64,000 nucleotides of DNA from Bog-473 sp963742035. GTDB taxonomy: Bacteria > Actinomycetota > Acidimicrobiia > Acidimicrobiales > RAAP-2. Positions 1 through 9,512 of the stretch are shown here, one piece after another. The stretch covers positions 708,117-772,116 of the forward strand of contig CAVUKH010000007.1 in the NCBI GenBank assembly GCA_963742035.1. Direction: 5' to 3'. The notes beneath the pieces were generated by a model. The model saw only the letters and a program-made list of their open reading frames with translations. It was not told the DNA's origin and did no database searches. Made by a program: the position numbers and the translations under genes. The stretch's first letter is position 1; the number at the start of each line of letters is the position of its first letter.

Positions 1-671
1 AACTCACTCCCTTCGAGAACCTCTACTGGCATGGGCGACTCTTTGGCATGGGGGCCAAGGAGTCACGGCAGACGGCAGACGATCTGCTCGAACGGTTCCA
101 GCTGACCCGCTTCGCCAAGGCGTCGGTCTACGCCCTCTCCGGTGGCATGGCCCAACGCCTCATGGTGGCCCGTGCCATCTTTCACCGACCGGCCGTCCTT
201 TTTCTCGACGAGCCCACGGCGGGACTCGACCCGCAGGGCCGGCTTGCGCTGTGGGAGCTGCTCGAAGGGCTCAACGCAGAGGGCCAGACCATCATGCTCA
301 CCACGCACTACATGGAAGAGGCGGACAAACTCTGCGACCGCGTCGCCATCATGGACCACGGGAAAATTTTGGCCCTCGACACGCCGACGGACCTGAAGCG
401 CAGCGTGGGGGCCGACACGATCGTCACGGTCAAGGCCACCGGGGACGCTGAGCAGCTGGCCGAGGTCTTCAGGAGTCGCCTCGAAGGCCTGACCCGAACC
501 CGTACGCTGCCCGACGGTGTCGAGCTGCAAGTACGCGGCGCCGACCGACTCGTCCCGCGGGTAGTCGAAGCGGCAGAAGCCGGTGGTTTCTCCCTGGCCG
601 ACCTGTCGGTGGCGGAGCCAACGCTCGAGACCGTCTTCATCGGGCTGACGGGGAAGGAGCTGCGCGACTGA
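1..671 (+). CDS. ABC transporter ATP-binding protein, 5' end outside window
   Basis: Nucleotide-binding subunit of an ABC-2 (DrrA-like) exporter; it hydrolyses ATP in the cytoplasm to drive the permease encoded next. The open frame runs in from the window edge (frame starting at base 3) and already reads as ABC protein (PFENLYWHGRLFGM), so the Walker A half lies upstream. Visible are the signature LSGGMAQRL, Walker B VLFLDEPTAGLDP and the switch histidine in TTHYMEEADKLCDR. A C-terminal domain of about 100 residues follows, as in DrrA proteins. The stop overlaps the start of the permease gene (TGATG), implying translational coupling. Family is certain; the substrate (drug, lipid or polymer) cannot be told. 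Confidence 0.93.
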   Translation, partial: LTPFENLYWHGRLFGMGAKESRQTADDLLERFQLTRFAKASVYALSGGMAQRLMVARAIFHRPAVLFLDEPTAGLDPQGRLALWELLEGLNAEGQTIMLTTHYMEEADKLCDRVAIMDHGKILALDTPTDLKRSVGADTIVTVKATGDAEQLAEVFRSRLEGLTRTRTLPDGVELQVRGADRLVPRVVEAAEAGGFSLADLSVAEPTLETVFIGLTGKELRD

Positions 672-1582
672 TGGCGGCCACGACCTCGCACACCCTGCCC
701 TCGGCGACGTTCGGTACACCCGGCACCGGCCGTGTCGAACTGCAACCGACGCGTTCGACGACTGCAGCCAGTCGGACCTCGCTGCGTGCCCTGATCCAGC
801 GCGACCTGGTCGTGCTGTGGAAGCACAAAATCGAATTCACCGTGCGGACGCTCGTGCAACCTTTCTTGTTGTGCTTCGTCTTCCTCTACGTCTTCCCGAA
901 GATCGGACAGGGCATCGGAGGCGCCAGCGGCGTCCCCGGCGCCGAGTCCGCCTTTGCCACGGTCCTCGTCCCCGGCGTCGTCGGCCTCTCCATCATGTTT
1001 CAGGGGATCCAGGCCGTCGCCATGCCATTGGCGCAGGAATTCGGCTTCACCCGCGAAATCGAGGACAGGGTGCAGGCTCCCTGCCCGATCTGGCTCGTCG
1101 CCATCTCCAAGGTGATCTCGGGAGGAGCGCAGGGGCTCATCTCTGCCGTCATCGTCCTGCCCATCGCCTCCGTCGTGCACGCCTCCGGGGTGGAGGCGCA
1201 GATCAACCTGCACTGGCTGCTGATCCTGACGCTCGTCCCGATGTCGTGCGTCTGCATGGCCTCGCTGGGACTCCTGTTGGGCACCTCATTCGAGCCGCGC
1301 AACCTCGGGCTCATGTTCGGGTTCATCGTGCTGCCGATCACCTTCCTCGGCGGCACCTACTACCAATGGACCCGGTTGGCGCCGGTCAAGGCCGGTTCGA
1401 TCCATTGGTTGCAGATCATCGTCCTCGTGAACCCGCTCATCTACATCAATGACGGGATGCGCGCCGCGTTCACCGACGCCGCCCACATGCACCTCTACAT
1501 CATCTATCCCGCCATCGTGGCCTTCAGCGTCATCTTCCTGACGCTCGGTCTCCGCAACTTCCGCCACAAGGTCCTGGCCTGA
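671..1582 (+). CDS. ABC-2 type permease (DrrB-like)
   Basis: Membrane subunit of the exporter whose ATPase ends at its start codon (one-base overlap TGATG). 303 residues: a 50-residue cytoplasmic N-terminus, then about six hydrophobic segments starting near residue 60 (LVQPFLLCFVFLYVF) and ending in a C-terminal helix (IVAFSVIFLTLGL) with a basic tail. The EFGFTREIEDRVQAP stretch between the second and third segments matches the conserved cytoplasmic loop of ABC-2 permeases that contacts the ATPase. A strong hairpin lies five bases after the stop, so this closes the operon. Substrate unknown. Confidence 0.9.
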   Translation: MAATTSHTLPSATFGTPGTGRVELQPTRSTTAASRTSLRALIQRDLVVLWKHKIEFTVRTLVQPFLLCFVFLYVFPKIGQGIGGASGVPGAESAFATVLVPGVVGLSIMFQGIQAVAMPLAQEFGFTREIEDRVQAPCPIWLVAISKVISGGAQGLISAVIVLPIASVVHASGVEAQINLHWLLILTLVPMSCVCMASLGLLLGTSFEPRNLGLMFGFIVLPITFLGGTYYQWTRLAPVKAGSIHWLQIIVLVNPLIYINDGMRAAFTDAAHMHLYIIYPAIVAFSVIFLTLGLRNFRHKVLA

Positions 1583-1586
1583 CCTC

Positions 1587-1608
1587 CAGGCCGTGGCGCA
1601 ACGGCCTG
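1587..1608 (+). terminator. Hairpin terminator after the ABC exporter
   Basis: CAGGCCGT and ACGGCCTG form a perfect 8-bp stem around GGCGCA, starting 5 bases after the permease stop. There is no T tract, as is common for actinobacterial terminators. Role inferred from position. Confidence 0.55.
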
Positions 1609-1805
1609 CCCCCCACGACTGCGCCGTCGCCCCTGGCCTCGGAACGTCATCGCGCCCGATGGGCGCCCCGGATCCCGCCACCTGGCTTTTGGGTGAAAAA
1701 TCGCGGCAACCGCGACGAGTCACAGGCCTCACTGGGTAGGGTTGTCGGAACCGTACAGCCGGCGTGTGCAACGACCCCTGATGGGGTGGCGAAGGGACGG
1801 ATCTC

Positions 1806-3083
1806 ATGGAAACGACAGGTCGAGGCACGCCGTCCGATCTGTCAGTCGCCTACGGCGAGGTCCGGGCCACCACCGAACGGCTGGCCTCCGTCCTGAGCGC
1901 CGAGGATCAGACGGTCCAGACCATGCCTGACGTGAGTCCAACGAAGTGGCATCGGGCCCACGTGACCTGGTTCTTCGAGACCTTCATTCTCGGCGAGTAC
2001 GAGGCCGGTTATCGCGCGTTCGACGACGCCTATGCCTACATCTTCAACTCCTATTACGAGGCCGTCGGCGCCCGACATCCTCGGACCGAGCGCGGTTTTC
2101 TGTCGCGTCCGGGCATCGACGAGATCGCACGGTATCGGAGCTATGTCGACGAGGCGATGAACGCATTGCTGCGCAGTCGGCCCGAGCAACCCGGACTCGC
2201 CGATTTGATCACCTTGGGCCTGCACCACGAGCAGCAACACCAAGAGCTGCTCTTGATGGACATCAAGCACGTGCTCTCCCGCAACCCGCTGCACCCCGCC
2301 TACCTCCCGGGGACACCGGAGCCGACATCGGACGCGCCACCCAAGGCCGGCTGGCTCGAGCACGGCGGCGGCCCCGTCGACATCGGCTACAGCGGCAACG
2401 CATTCGCCTTCGACAACGAGTATCCCGTCCACAGGGTGCAGCTCACCCCCTTCGGACTGGCGGATCGACCCGTGACCTGCGGCGAGTGGCTCTCGTTCAT
2501 TGAGGACGACGGCTATGGCCGACCCGAGTTCTGGCTCTCGGACGGTTGGGCGGTCGTCAACGCACAGGGCTGGCAGGCACCGCTGTACTGGTCGCGCGAT
2601 CCGGAAGATCCCGAACGCTGGGTCCAGTTCACGCTTGCCGGTTCTCGCCCGGTCGACCCGCATGAGCCCGTCTGCCACATCAGCTACTACGAGGCGGATG
2701 CGTTCGCCCACTGGACCGGCATGCGGTTGCCCACCGAGTCGGAGTGGGAGACCGTCGCGCTCGCGCACGGGGAGGGTGACAATTTCCTTCGCGACGACTT
2801 CCTCACCAAGGGCGCGCCGCACCCACGCCCTGCCATCTCGTCGAACGGGATCTTCGGTGATACGTGGGAATGGACGTCGAGCGCATATTCGCCCTACCCG
2901 GGTTTTCGGACTGCGCCCGGCGCGGTGGGTGAGTACAACGGCAAGTTCATGGTGAGTCAATACGTGTTGCGCGGCGGGTGCTGCGCCACACCGGCCGGGC
3001 ACGTCCGTCCCACGTACCGCAATTTCTTCCCGCCCGGTGCACGCTGGCCGTTCGGCGGGCTGCGGTTGGCGCGGGACCCCTGA
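1806..3083 (+). CDS. egtB: Ergothioneine biosynthesis protein EgtB
   Basis: Non-haem iron sulfoxide synthase that joins hercynine (trimethylhistidine) to a thiol donor with O2 in ergothioneine synthesis. 425 residues. An N-terminal DinB-like four-helix domain (about 15-170) carries iron-ligand candidates: a His in KWHRAH near 50, and the HxxxHxE motif in HHEQQHQE (140-147). A C-terminal formylglycine-enzyme-like fold (about 190-425) ends in RGGCCATPAGHVRPTYRNFF and a GLRLARD tail typical of EgtB. egtD follows 3 bases after the stop. No egtA, egtC or egtE is in the window, so the thiol donor (gamma-glutamylcysteine or cysteine) is undecided. The FGE-like half should not be read as a sulfatase activator. 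Confidence 0.95.
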   Translation: METTGRGTPSDLSVAYGEVRATTERLASVLSAEDQTVQTMPDVSPTKWHRAHVTWFFETFILGEYEAGYRAFDDAYAYIFNSYYEAVGARHPRTERGFLSRPGIDEIARYRSYVDEAMNALLRSRPEQPGLADLITLGLHHEQQHQELLLMDIKHVLSRNPLHPAYLPGTPEPTSDAPPKAGWLEHGGGPVDIGYSGNAFAFDNEYPVHRVQLTPFGLADRPVTCGEWLSFIEDDGYGRPEFWLSDGWAVVNAQGWQAPLYWSRDPEDPERWVQFTLAGSRPVDPHEPVCHISYYEADAFAHWTGMRLPTESEWETVALAHGEGDNFLRDDFLTKGAPHPRPAISSNGIFGDTWEWTSSAYSPYPGFRTAPGAVGEYNGKFMVSQYVLRGGCCATPAGHVRPTYRNFFPPGARWPFGGLRLARDP

Positions 3084-3086
3084 CCC

Positions 3087-4058
3087 ATGACGTACACCAT
3101 CGACGTCCATCTCTCCCCCGAGGAGGTGCGCAGCCAGATGCTGGCCGATGCGCTGGAGGGGCTGCAGGGCCAGCAGAAGTCCATCCCCCCGGTGTGGTTC
3201 TACGACGAGCGGGGAAGCCGCCTCTTCGAGGACATCACACAGTTGCCCGAGTACTACCCGACCCGGGCGGAGCGTGCGCTCCTCGAGGCGCACGCGGGGT
3301 CGATGGCCGAACTCGCGAAGGCCGACACGCTCGTCGAGCTCGGCGCCGGCGCGTGCGAGAAGACAAGGGTGCTGCTGACAGCGCTCCAGGAGAACGGCTC
3401 GCTGGCCCGGTATGTGCCGTTCGATGTGAGCGATGAGTTCCTCCGCGGCGCCGCCGCCAGCTTGGCCGAGGAGTTTCAATCGCTCGAGATTCACGTGGTG
3501 ATCGGCGACTTCCACCAGCATCTCGCTCGGATCCCAACCGAGGGGCGGCGGATGATCGCGTTCTTGGGCGGGACGATCGGGAATTTGAATCCGGCACAAC
3601 GGTCCCGTTTCCTCTTCGATCTGAACTGCACCATGTCGAGTGACGACTCCCTGCTCATCGGGACGGATCTCGTCAAGGACCGCGGCCGGTTGGTGGCGGC
3701 CTACGACGACGCCGCCGGCGTGACGGCGGACTTCAACCGAAACGTGCTCCACGTGCTCAACGAGCAGCTCGGCGGGGACTTCGATCCGAACGACTTCCGG
3801 CATGTCGCGCTGTGGAACGAGGACGAGCAATGGATCGAGATGCGCCTGAGGGCAGACAAAGCGAGCGAGGTGTCACTGGCAGGTGCAGGCATCTCGGTCC
3901 GCTTCGATGAGGGAGAAGACCTGCTGACCGAGATCAGCGCCAAGTTCACCCCCGAACGAGTCGAGCGGGAGCTCTCCGATGCCGGCTTCGTCGTCGAGGG
4001 GATGTGGGGCGCCGACGAAGGGGAATTCCTCCTCACCCTCGCCCACCCCTTCTGCTGA
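3087..4058 (+). CDS. egtD: L-histidine N-alpha-methyltransferase EgtD
   Basis: SAM-dependent enzyme that trimethylates the alpha-amino group of histidine to hercynine, the substrate of EgtB. 323 residues, the usual EgtD size. Family features seen are YDERGSRLFEDITQLPEYYPTR near the N-terminus, the SAM-binding LVELGAGACEKTRVLL (about 72-87), FLGGTIGNLNP and LLIGTDLVKD. The C-terminal lobe (about 220-323) contains WNEDEQWIEMRL and ISAKFTPE, which shape the histidine pocket in the family. The start lies 3 bases after the egtB stop, so the two are one transcript. Confidence 0.95.
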   Translation: MTYTIDVHLSPEEVRSQMLADALEGLQGQQKSIPPVWFYDERGSRLFEDITQLPEYYPTRAERALLEAHAGSMAELAKADTLVELGAGACEKTRVLLTALQENGSLARYVPFDVSDEFLRGAAASLAEEFQSLEIHVVIGDFHQHLARIPTEGRRMIAFLGGTIGNLNPAQRSRFLFDLNCTMSSDDSLLIGTDLVKDRGRLVAAYDDAAGVTADFNRNVLHVLNEQLGGDFDPNDFRHVALWNEDEQWIEMRLRADKASEVSLAGAGISVRFDEGEDLLTEISAKFTPERVERELSDAGFVVEGMWGADEGEFLLTLAHPFC

Positions 4059-4073
4059 ACGGCCGCCGGCTCT

Positions 4074-6836
4074 TCAGCCCACCCGTTCGGGCGTCGCCTC
4101 CGGCGAGCCTGTGCGAGCCGGCGCCGCGGTTGGAGGGGGAGCCAACTCGGGGCTCGATCGACGTCGCCGTCGCCGTCGCGTCATGCGGGCGGCGAGGAGC
4201 GCCACCAACAGCAGGACCGTACCGAGGCTGAGGATGCTGGCCAGCAGGAGGTGTTCGGGCCGGTAGTGGAAGGAGATCACGTCGTTTCCGGCAGGCACAT
4301 GGACCTGCTGGACGAGATCGAAGTCATTGAGCGGGATGTCCCGGGCCTTGCCCCCGTTGACGGAGACCGTTGCGCTCCACCCGGAGTCCCACGCGACCGA
4401 CCGGATCACCATCGACGGCGCGGGCGCCTGCAGACGAATCTGTTCGGACTTTGTCGTGCTGGAAAGCACCTGCACGGGCAACCGCCTGCCGAGTGCTGTC
4501 GAGGCAACGATCGGCTCTGCCGGTTTGCGGAGGGTGAACACGGCATAGCCCTGGGAGAAACCGGCCAGTTGCCATGGTCCGGGTTGCAGCGCCGACGACA
4601 GCGAGCCCGCCAGTTCGTAGGGGTGTCCGGCCACCGAGATCACCGCCCGTTGCGGCGGGAGGGCACCAGCCAGCACCTGGACCGACAGCCCGATGGCGGC
4701 GCCGGTCGGATGGTGACCCGTCACCGTGCTCACACCCACGGGGACCGGGACGGCAGCGCCCCAGCGGGTCGACCCGTCAGCCGACAACGCCCCGAAGCGC
4801 ACCACCGTTCCAGGGCGGGCGGGGTGCTGCAGGACGAGGGTGGCGGTATCGGGTTGAAGCGGCTCCCCATAGAACCAGGAAGCCGTGCGGCCCGACTCGA
4901 GGGCGGGTCGCGGGCCCGGATCGAACGGGTAGGCGGTGTCGTTGAAATTCGCCCCATAGCCGCGGACGAGGACCGGGTCCGCGCCGAACCCCTCGGATAT
5001 CTGGGTGAAATCATGAAAGGAGGTCGGCGAGGACTGCAACGGCACCAGGAAGTATTCAGGCACGGTGACGACCTCGCGCAGGTTGAGGCGGCCCAACGTC
5101 CCCGACGACAGTTGGCCGATGTCGAGATCGTCCTGTTCGTGGGTATGGGTCGTGGTCTCGTAGTTGCCGTTGACGATCGAGGCATATCCGGAGACCGACG
5201 GCAGGCCGGGAATGATGTTGAGATCGGGCACTCCCTGCGGGCTCCCCGGGTAGCTCGAGTAGGTCTGCGGGTCGTAGTTGATGAACCGGCCACCGGGTGG
5301 CAGCTTGGCCGCCATCAGCTTCTGAATCGGCGTCGTGCCGGCCAGCAGGTCGTTCGGAGGTGTCTGGCTCAGCTGGCTCGTCACCCCCATCAGCCCGACG
5401 TCAATGGCCACGAAGGCCGCGGCGAGGCGAGACCAAGACACGGTGGCCAGGCGGGGCCTGATCCAGACCAGCGTCGCAGCGCCGAGACAGAAGGAGAGAG
5501 CGATCACCGTCGCCTCACGGACCGTGCCGGCGTACCCCGGGCGCAGCGCGACGCCGGCGAACCTCCACACGATCGTGCGAGGCGACACCAACGCCCAGAC
5601 GGCCAAGCTCGCCACCACCGCTGCCGGAATGAGTGCAGTGATGCGGTCGTACCGCGTCATCGACTGGCGCGACGCCGGCGACGCCGTGCGGTCGATCCAA
5701 CCTGCAAAGAGAACGCAGACCGCAGTCGCCACCGTGATCATGTTGCGGCTCTGCAGGCGTTGGTGCCCGTACAGCGGCAGGCTGTTGAACAGGTGCTCGA
5801 ACGGCGTGTTCGAGCCCAACGCCAGGAGCAGACCGAAGAGCCCCACGACGTACCACGTCAGCCGGTCCCGCGGCGGAATCCGGCTGGGCCAGCGCGGATT
5901 GAGCAGGGTGATCACCGCAACGACCGGCAGGATCCCTAGGTAGATACCGACCTCGGGGAGGTTGTACTGACCGAAGAACTGGGCCTCGTTGAGGTGCCCA
6001 TAGCCGCCATTGATGTAGGGAACCAGACCCAAAATGGTGTAAGGCCGCGGCAGACTCCCCGCCGCCGCCACCACCCCGCTCCCCCGTTGCGAATTGCGGA
6101 TGGCCTCAAGGCCAGGAAGCCACTGGATCGCGGCGAGGGACAACGCCAGAGCGGCGCCGGCACCACACCTGGTGAGGACACGCCACCATCGCTCTCGGTT
6201 GAGACCGGCTGACATGACGGCAAACGCCGCGATGAGAAACGCCTCGTCCAGCATCGCCTCGGGAGCGCCCGCCAGGATCACCGTCGCGTAGGCGATCCCG
6301 AGAACGATGGCCCACCGCCACCGGCCGTCGCGGACGATGTGCAGCACAGCCAGGAGCATCCACGGGATGGCGACGAATCCTTCTGTCATGTCCACGTGGT
6401 TCACCTGGCTCAACACCGGACCCGCAAACGCGTACGTGGCGGCGGCGAGAAGGCACGCCACCGTCGAGAGCTTCAGCGCACGCAGGAAGACATACATGCC
6501 GATGGCGATGATCGAGAACAAGATGATCTCGGTCGCGATCCAGGCGGCGCGGTCGGGCAGAAGGACGAACAGCCCGGTCAGTGGGTAGAAGGCGCCGGCG
6601 TTGAAGTCGGCCATGAGCGGGGTGCCACTGAAGATGTACGGATTCCAGAAGGGCAGCTGGCCGTGGCGCAGCATGGAACCGACCAGGACGTGCAGCGGGT
6701 AGTTCTGTTGCAGGTTGTCGCCGGTGATCAGCAGGTGGCCGCCGATCAGGTCCGGGAGCACGAACACAATGGTCGGGATGGCGGCCAGCACGACGTAGGG
6801 CCACAGGGGTCCGAGGTGTGCTCGTAGTCGGTTCAC
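4074..6836 (-). CDS. YfhO-family polytopic membrane protein (GT-C-like)
   Basis: 920-residue membrane protein of the YfhO type, a family thought to be GT-C glycosyltransferases that modify wall polymers with lipid-linked sugars. An N-terminal helix (WPYVVLAAIPTIVFVLPDLI) leads into a loop with GDNLQQNYPLHVLVGSMLRHG and LPFWNPYIFSGTPLMADFNAG; the acidic and polar residues here match the family's proposed catalytic loop. About ten to twelve helices fill the first 500 residues. A large outside domain with beta-rich sequence (about 520-860) follows, then a final helix (LLLASILSLGTVLLLVALLAA) and an Arg-rich cytoplasmic tail. It converges on egtD with a 15-bp gap. The exact acceptor is unknown. 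Confidence 0.82.
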   Translation of the reverse strand: MNRLRAHLGPLWPYVVLAAIPTIVFVLPDLIGGHLLITGDNLQQNYPLHVLVGSMLRHGQLPFWNPYIFSGTPLMADFNAGAFYPLTGLFVLLPDRAAWIATEIILFSIIAIGMYVFLRALKLSTVACLLAAATYAFAGPVLSQVNHVDMTEGFVAIPWMLLAVLHIVRDGRWRWAIVLGIAYATVILAGAPEAMLDEAFLIAAFAVMSAGLNRERWWRVLTRCGAGAALALSLAAIQWLPGLEAIRNSQRGSGVVAAAGSLPRPYTILGLVPYINGGYGHLNEAQFFGQYNLPEVGIYLGILPVVAVITLLNPRWPSRIPPRDRLTWYVVGLFGLLLALGSNTPFEHLFNSLPLYGHQRLQSRNMITVATAVCVLFAGWIDRTASPASRQSMTRYDRITALIPAAVVASLAVWALVSPRTIVWRFAGVALRPGYAGTVREATVIALSFCLGAATLVWIRPRLATVSWSRLAAAFVAIDVGLMGVTSQLSQTPPNDLLAGTTPIQKLMAAKLPPGGRFINYDPQTYSSYPGSPQGVPDLNIIPGLPSVSGYASIVNGNYETTTHTHEQDDLDIGQLSSGTLGRLNLREVVTVPEYFLVPLQSSPTSFHDFTQISEGFGADPVLVRGYGANFNDTAYPFDPGPRPALESGRTASWFYGEPLQPDTATLVLQHPARPGTVVRFGALSADGSTRWGAAVPVPVGVSTVTGHHPTGAAIGLSVQVLAGALPPQRAVISVAGHPYELAGSLSSALQPGPWQLAGFSQGYAVFTLRKPAEPIVASTALGRRLPVQVLSSTTKSEQIRLQAPAPSMVIRSVAWDSGWSATVSVNGGKARDIPLNDFDLVQQVHVPAGNDVISFHYRPEHLLLASILSLGTVLLLVALLAARMTRRRRRRRSSPELAPPPTAAPARTGSPEATPERVG

Positions 6837-7391
6837 TGGCGACGAAGGGCCTTCCGGGGTGCCTGGACTGTGCGCTCTGGCGCCGACGGACAGGCGCAGC
6901 GCGATCGGCGCAAGCTAGCCCCTCCGACCATGAATCCGCACAGCGGTCAGGCCCCTTCCCGGTCGATTCCCCGCCGGTCCCGCCGAAGCCGGACCGGGCG
7001 GCGTCGCCATCGGATCCGGGCCCGGTGATCCACCTCGACTCCGGGCCACACCCCTCGCCGGGCGAGGTCGTCGACCTCTCCGGGCCAGGTTGTCGGACGC
7101 TACGACCTGGGGTTCCACCCCCAAGAGACCGTGCACAAGCCGCCGGTCCAGATATCCGTCACCCTTCACGACCGGCTCCCGCTCCTGGCATCTTCCATTT
7201 CCATGACAGGCAGATTTCACATGCGTGACAACCCGAGTCTTCTCCTGTACTCTGGGATTGACCTGAGACTCCTTTGAAGCAGGCGTCGGGATCTCGGAAT
7301 CGGCGACAGCTGTGACAGAATCACTGCAGTTTCATGACGGTTTTCGCTCCCGCGGTGCAGCACCGTGGCGGCTCAAGTAAGGAATCCCCCG
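6837..7391. other. Divergent intergenic region
   Basis: 555 bases between the leftward YfhO-like gene and the rightward mannosyltransferase gene; it should hold both promoters. Open frames on both strands have no recognisable protein character and very biased composition. A TTGACC at about 7258 is a possible -35 box but no convincing -10 follows. Nothing else recognised. Confidence 0.4.
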
Positions 7392-8987
7392 ATGGAGCTC
7401 GTGTCCCCGAGCGCGACCACCACCGCCACACCACCCAAGGACGTCGACGTCGACGTGCCGAGGCTGCCGGCGCGCGAGCTCAGCGTGGCGCGCACGGCAC
7501 TGTTCGGACTGATCGGGAGCTCGGCAATCGTGGTTGGCGCGGTGCTCGGAGGTCAGTCGTTCGAGACCCACCTGGCCGGTTCGTGGTTCTTCGGCATGCC
7601 GGGCGGACCCTTCGGTTCCTTCGGCTCCGACAGTTCGCTTCCGCCCATCGCTTCACTCGCTCTGGTGTTCGGTGGGCTCATCCTCCTCAGCCGGGTGTGG
7701 TTGGGCTTCCTCCGTCACCTGAACGCCCACCACGGTTTCCCGGTCAAACGGGTCGTGCTCGTCGTGGCGATCTGGGCCGTGCCGCTGCTGCTGGCGCCGC
7801 CACTCTTCAGCCGTGACGTGTACACCTACTCCGCGCAGGGCGAGATGATGAGTCACCACATCAACCCCTACTCGTATGGGCCCGAGGTGCTCGGGACGAC
7901 CCCGTTCAACGAGATGGCCGACACGGTGTGGTCGGGCACGGAATCACCGTACGGTCCGACGTTCTTGAGCGTGGACGGCCTGCTCGATCAAGCCTCGGGG
8001 CACCAGATCCTGCCTGACCTCGTCCTCCTACGCCTGCTGGAGGTGGCCGGCCTCGCGATGGTCGTGGCCGCTACTCCGACGTTGGCTCGCGCGCTCAAAC
8101 ACGATCCCGCTCACGCCGTCCTGATCGGGGCGGGCTCGCCGCTTGTCCTGCTGTCGCTGATCGGAGGCGCCCACAACGATGCGTTGATGGTCGGGTTGCT
8201 CATGGCCGGTCTGGCCGTGGCCAAACGCGTCGGGACCGTGCCCGGGGTGATCTTGTGCGCACTGGCGGCAGGGGTGAAATCCCCCGCGCTCCTCGGCGTG
8301 CTGTTCCTCGGGTGGATCTGGGCCGGGAAGGAAGCCTCCGTCCGGCGCCGCATCGGGCACACCGCGGGGGCCGGGTTGATCGCACTGGCCACTCTGGAGG
8401 TGGTTTCGCTCATTTCCGGTACGGGTTGGGGCTGGGTCCGCACTACCGCCACCGCGGACGCCTCCTTCACGGGCGTCACTCCCATCAATCTCGTCGCGCG
8501 CGCCGTGTCCATTGTCAGCCATGTGCTGCAGGTCCCGATCTCCACCCTGACGGTGCGTCCTGTCTTCATGGTGCTCGGGCTGCTTGTCGCCGTCTATTTC
8601 GGTTACCGGCAGCTGCTCCGGTCTCCTCGTGACGGCGTCGTCCGCTGTCTGGGCCTCACGCTGCTGGTCCTGGCCTTGCTCGGCCCCATTGTGTGGTCCT
8701 GGTACGTGACCTGGGGCGTGATCGTCATTGCGCCGGCAGCCATTGGCCGCCTTCGGACGGCGTCCATCGTGATCAGCACCGTCTGGGCCTTCGTCGGTAT
8801 GACGGCGGTACACGGCGTCTACATGGGGATGCTGCACACGTTCGTGCTGACCGACTTGCTCCTCATCGCGATGTTGCTTGCCGTTGCCATCACGCCGCTC
8901 GGCCTTTTCTCCGCCCGGCGACGGACCAACCTGCCGCACCTGACACCTGGCGTCCTCGCCGGTGCCGGCGCAGGCACAACGACCTGA
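7392..8987 (+). CDS. MptB-like polyprenol-phosphomannose-dependent alpha-1,6-mannosyltransferase
   Basis: Likely GT-C glycosyltransferase that uses polyprenyl-phosphate mannose at the outer membrane face to extend an alpha-1,6-mannan (lipomannan-like) backbone. 531 residues with about 12-13 hydrophobic segments. LFSRDVYTYSAQGEMM followed by NPYSYGPEVLG matches the conserved first outer loop of MptA/MptB, with the Asp of RDVY as the expected catalytic residue. I start at ATG 7392 because AAGGA sits 7 bases upstream (7379-7383); an in-frame GTG at 7365 would add 9 residues. It stands alone, divergent from the YfhO-like gene, and both point to envelope polysaccharide assembly. Acceptor and linkage are inferred from family only. 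Confidence 0.82.
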   Translation: MELVSPSATTTATPPKDVDVDVPRLPARELSVARTALFGLIGSSAIVVGAVLGGQSFETHLAGSWFFGMPGGPFGSFGSDSSLPPIASLALVFGGLILLSRVWLGFLRHLNAHHGFPVKRVVLVVAIWAVPLLLAPPLFSRDVYTYSAQGEMMSHHINPYSYGPEVLGTTPFNEMADTVWSGTESPYGPTFLSVDGLLDQASGHQILPDLVLLRLLEVAGLAMVVAATPTLARALKHDPAHAVLIGAGSPLVLLSLIGGAHNDALMVGLLMAGLAVAKRVGTVPGVILCALAAGVKSPALLGVLFLGWIWAGKEASVRRRIGHTAGAGLIALATLEVVSLISGTGWGWVRTTATADASFTGVTPINLVARAVSIVSHVLQVPISTLTVRPVFMVLGLLVAVYFGYRQLLRSPRDGVVRCLGLTLLVLALLGPIVWSWYVTWGVIVIAPAAIGRLRTASIVISTVWAFVGMTAVHGVYMGMLHTFVLTDLLLIAMLLAVAITPLGLFSARRRTNLPHLTPGVLAGAGAGTTT

Positions 8988-9025
8988 TCGAGGCGTCGGC
9001 CCCGGCATCCCCGCCGCGGGACGTC

Positions 9026-9463
9026 TCAGTCGGCCACGTCGAGAGCTGAGACGATTCGCTCGGGTCGCACCCGTACGAGCAGCTCGCCCGCCAGGCCGTT
9101 GCGGCTCCCATATTCCTCCGCTCGGCCCGCCCCCATGTAACGGCCGCCGAGGCGACGGGCCCACCGGCGAACCTCGCCGAGGTCGTCGCTGATCTCGGCA
9201 AGACCTTCCACCACGACGAAGCTGAAGGGCGGCCGATCGTCATCCACGCACAGCGACAGCCGCGGGTCTCGGCGCAGGTTCCGGCCTTTCACCGTGGCGT
9301 CGCCCGTGTTGAAGACGAGCGATCCGTCGTCGTCGACGTCGTACCAGACAGGAGCGATATGCGGTCGCCCGTCCGGGCGCACCGTGGCCAACTTGGCGGT
9401 CCGGGCCGGAAGCGCCGTCAGGAACGATCGCACCTCCTCATCGGCCATCGACCGGTACGCCAT
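9026..9463 (-). CDS. PPOX-class (F420- or flavin-dependent) oxidoreductase
   Basis: 145-residue split-barrel protein of the pyridoxamine-phosphate-oxidase-like class, many actinobacterial members of which use F420. Fold signatures are KLATVRPDGRPHIAPVWYDVDDDGSLVFNTG, ATVKGRNLRRDPRLSLCVDD, FSFVVVEGLAEI and a C-terminal VRVRPERIVSALD. K-G-R-N-L-R-R-D is the usual phosphate-binding strip. Last gene of the leftward group that starts near 12.4 kb, 49 bases after the SnoaL-like gene. The substrate cannot be predicted and F420 versus FMN is not decided by sequence alone. Confidence 0.85.
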   Translation of the reverse strand: MAYRSMADEEVRSFLTALPARTAKLATVRPDGRPHIAPVWYDVDDDGSLVFNTGDATVKGRNLRRDPRLSLCVDDDRPPFSFVVVEGLAEISDDLGEVRRWARRLGGRYMGAGRAEEYGSRNGLAGELLVRVRPERIVSALDVAD

Positions 9464-9512
9464 CAGGTGGACCGGTGCTCCGTCGGCAACGCTCGTGCCT
9501 CCGGTGGCCCGC

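Noticed and set aside
1806..3083. Formylglycine-generating enzyme for the sulfatases
   Set aside because: The N-terminal DinB-like iron domain and the adjacent egtD identify EgtB.
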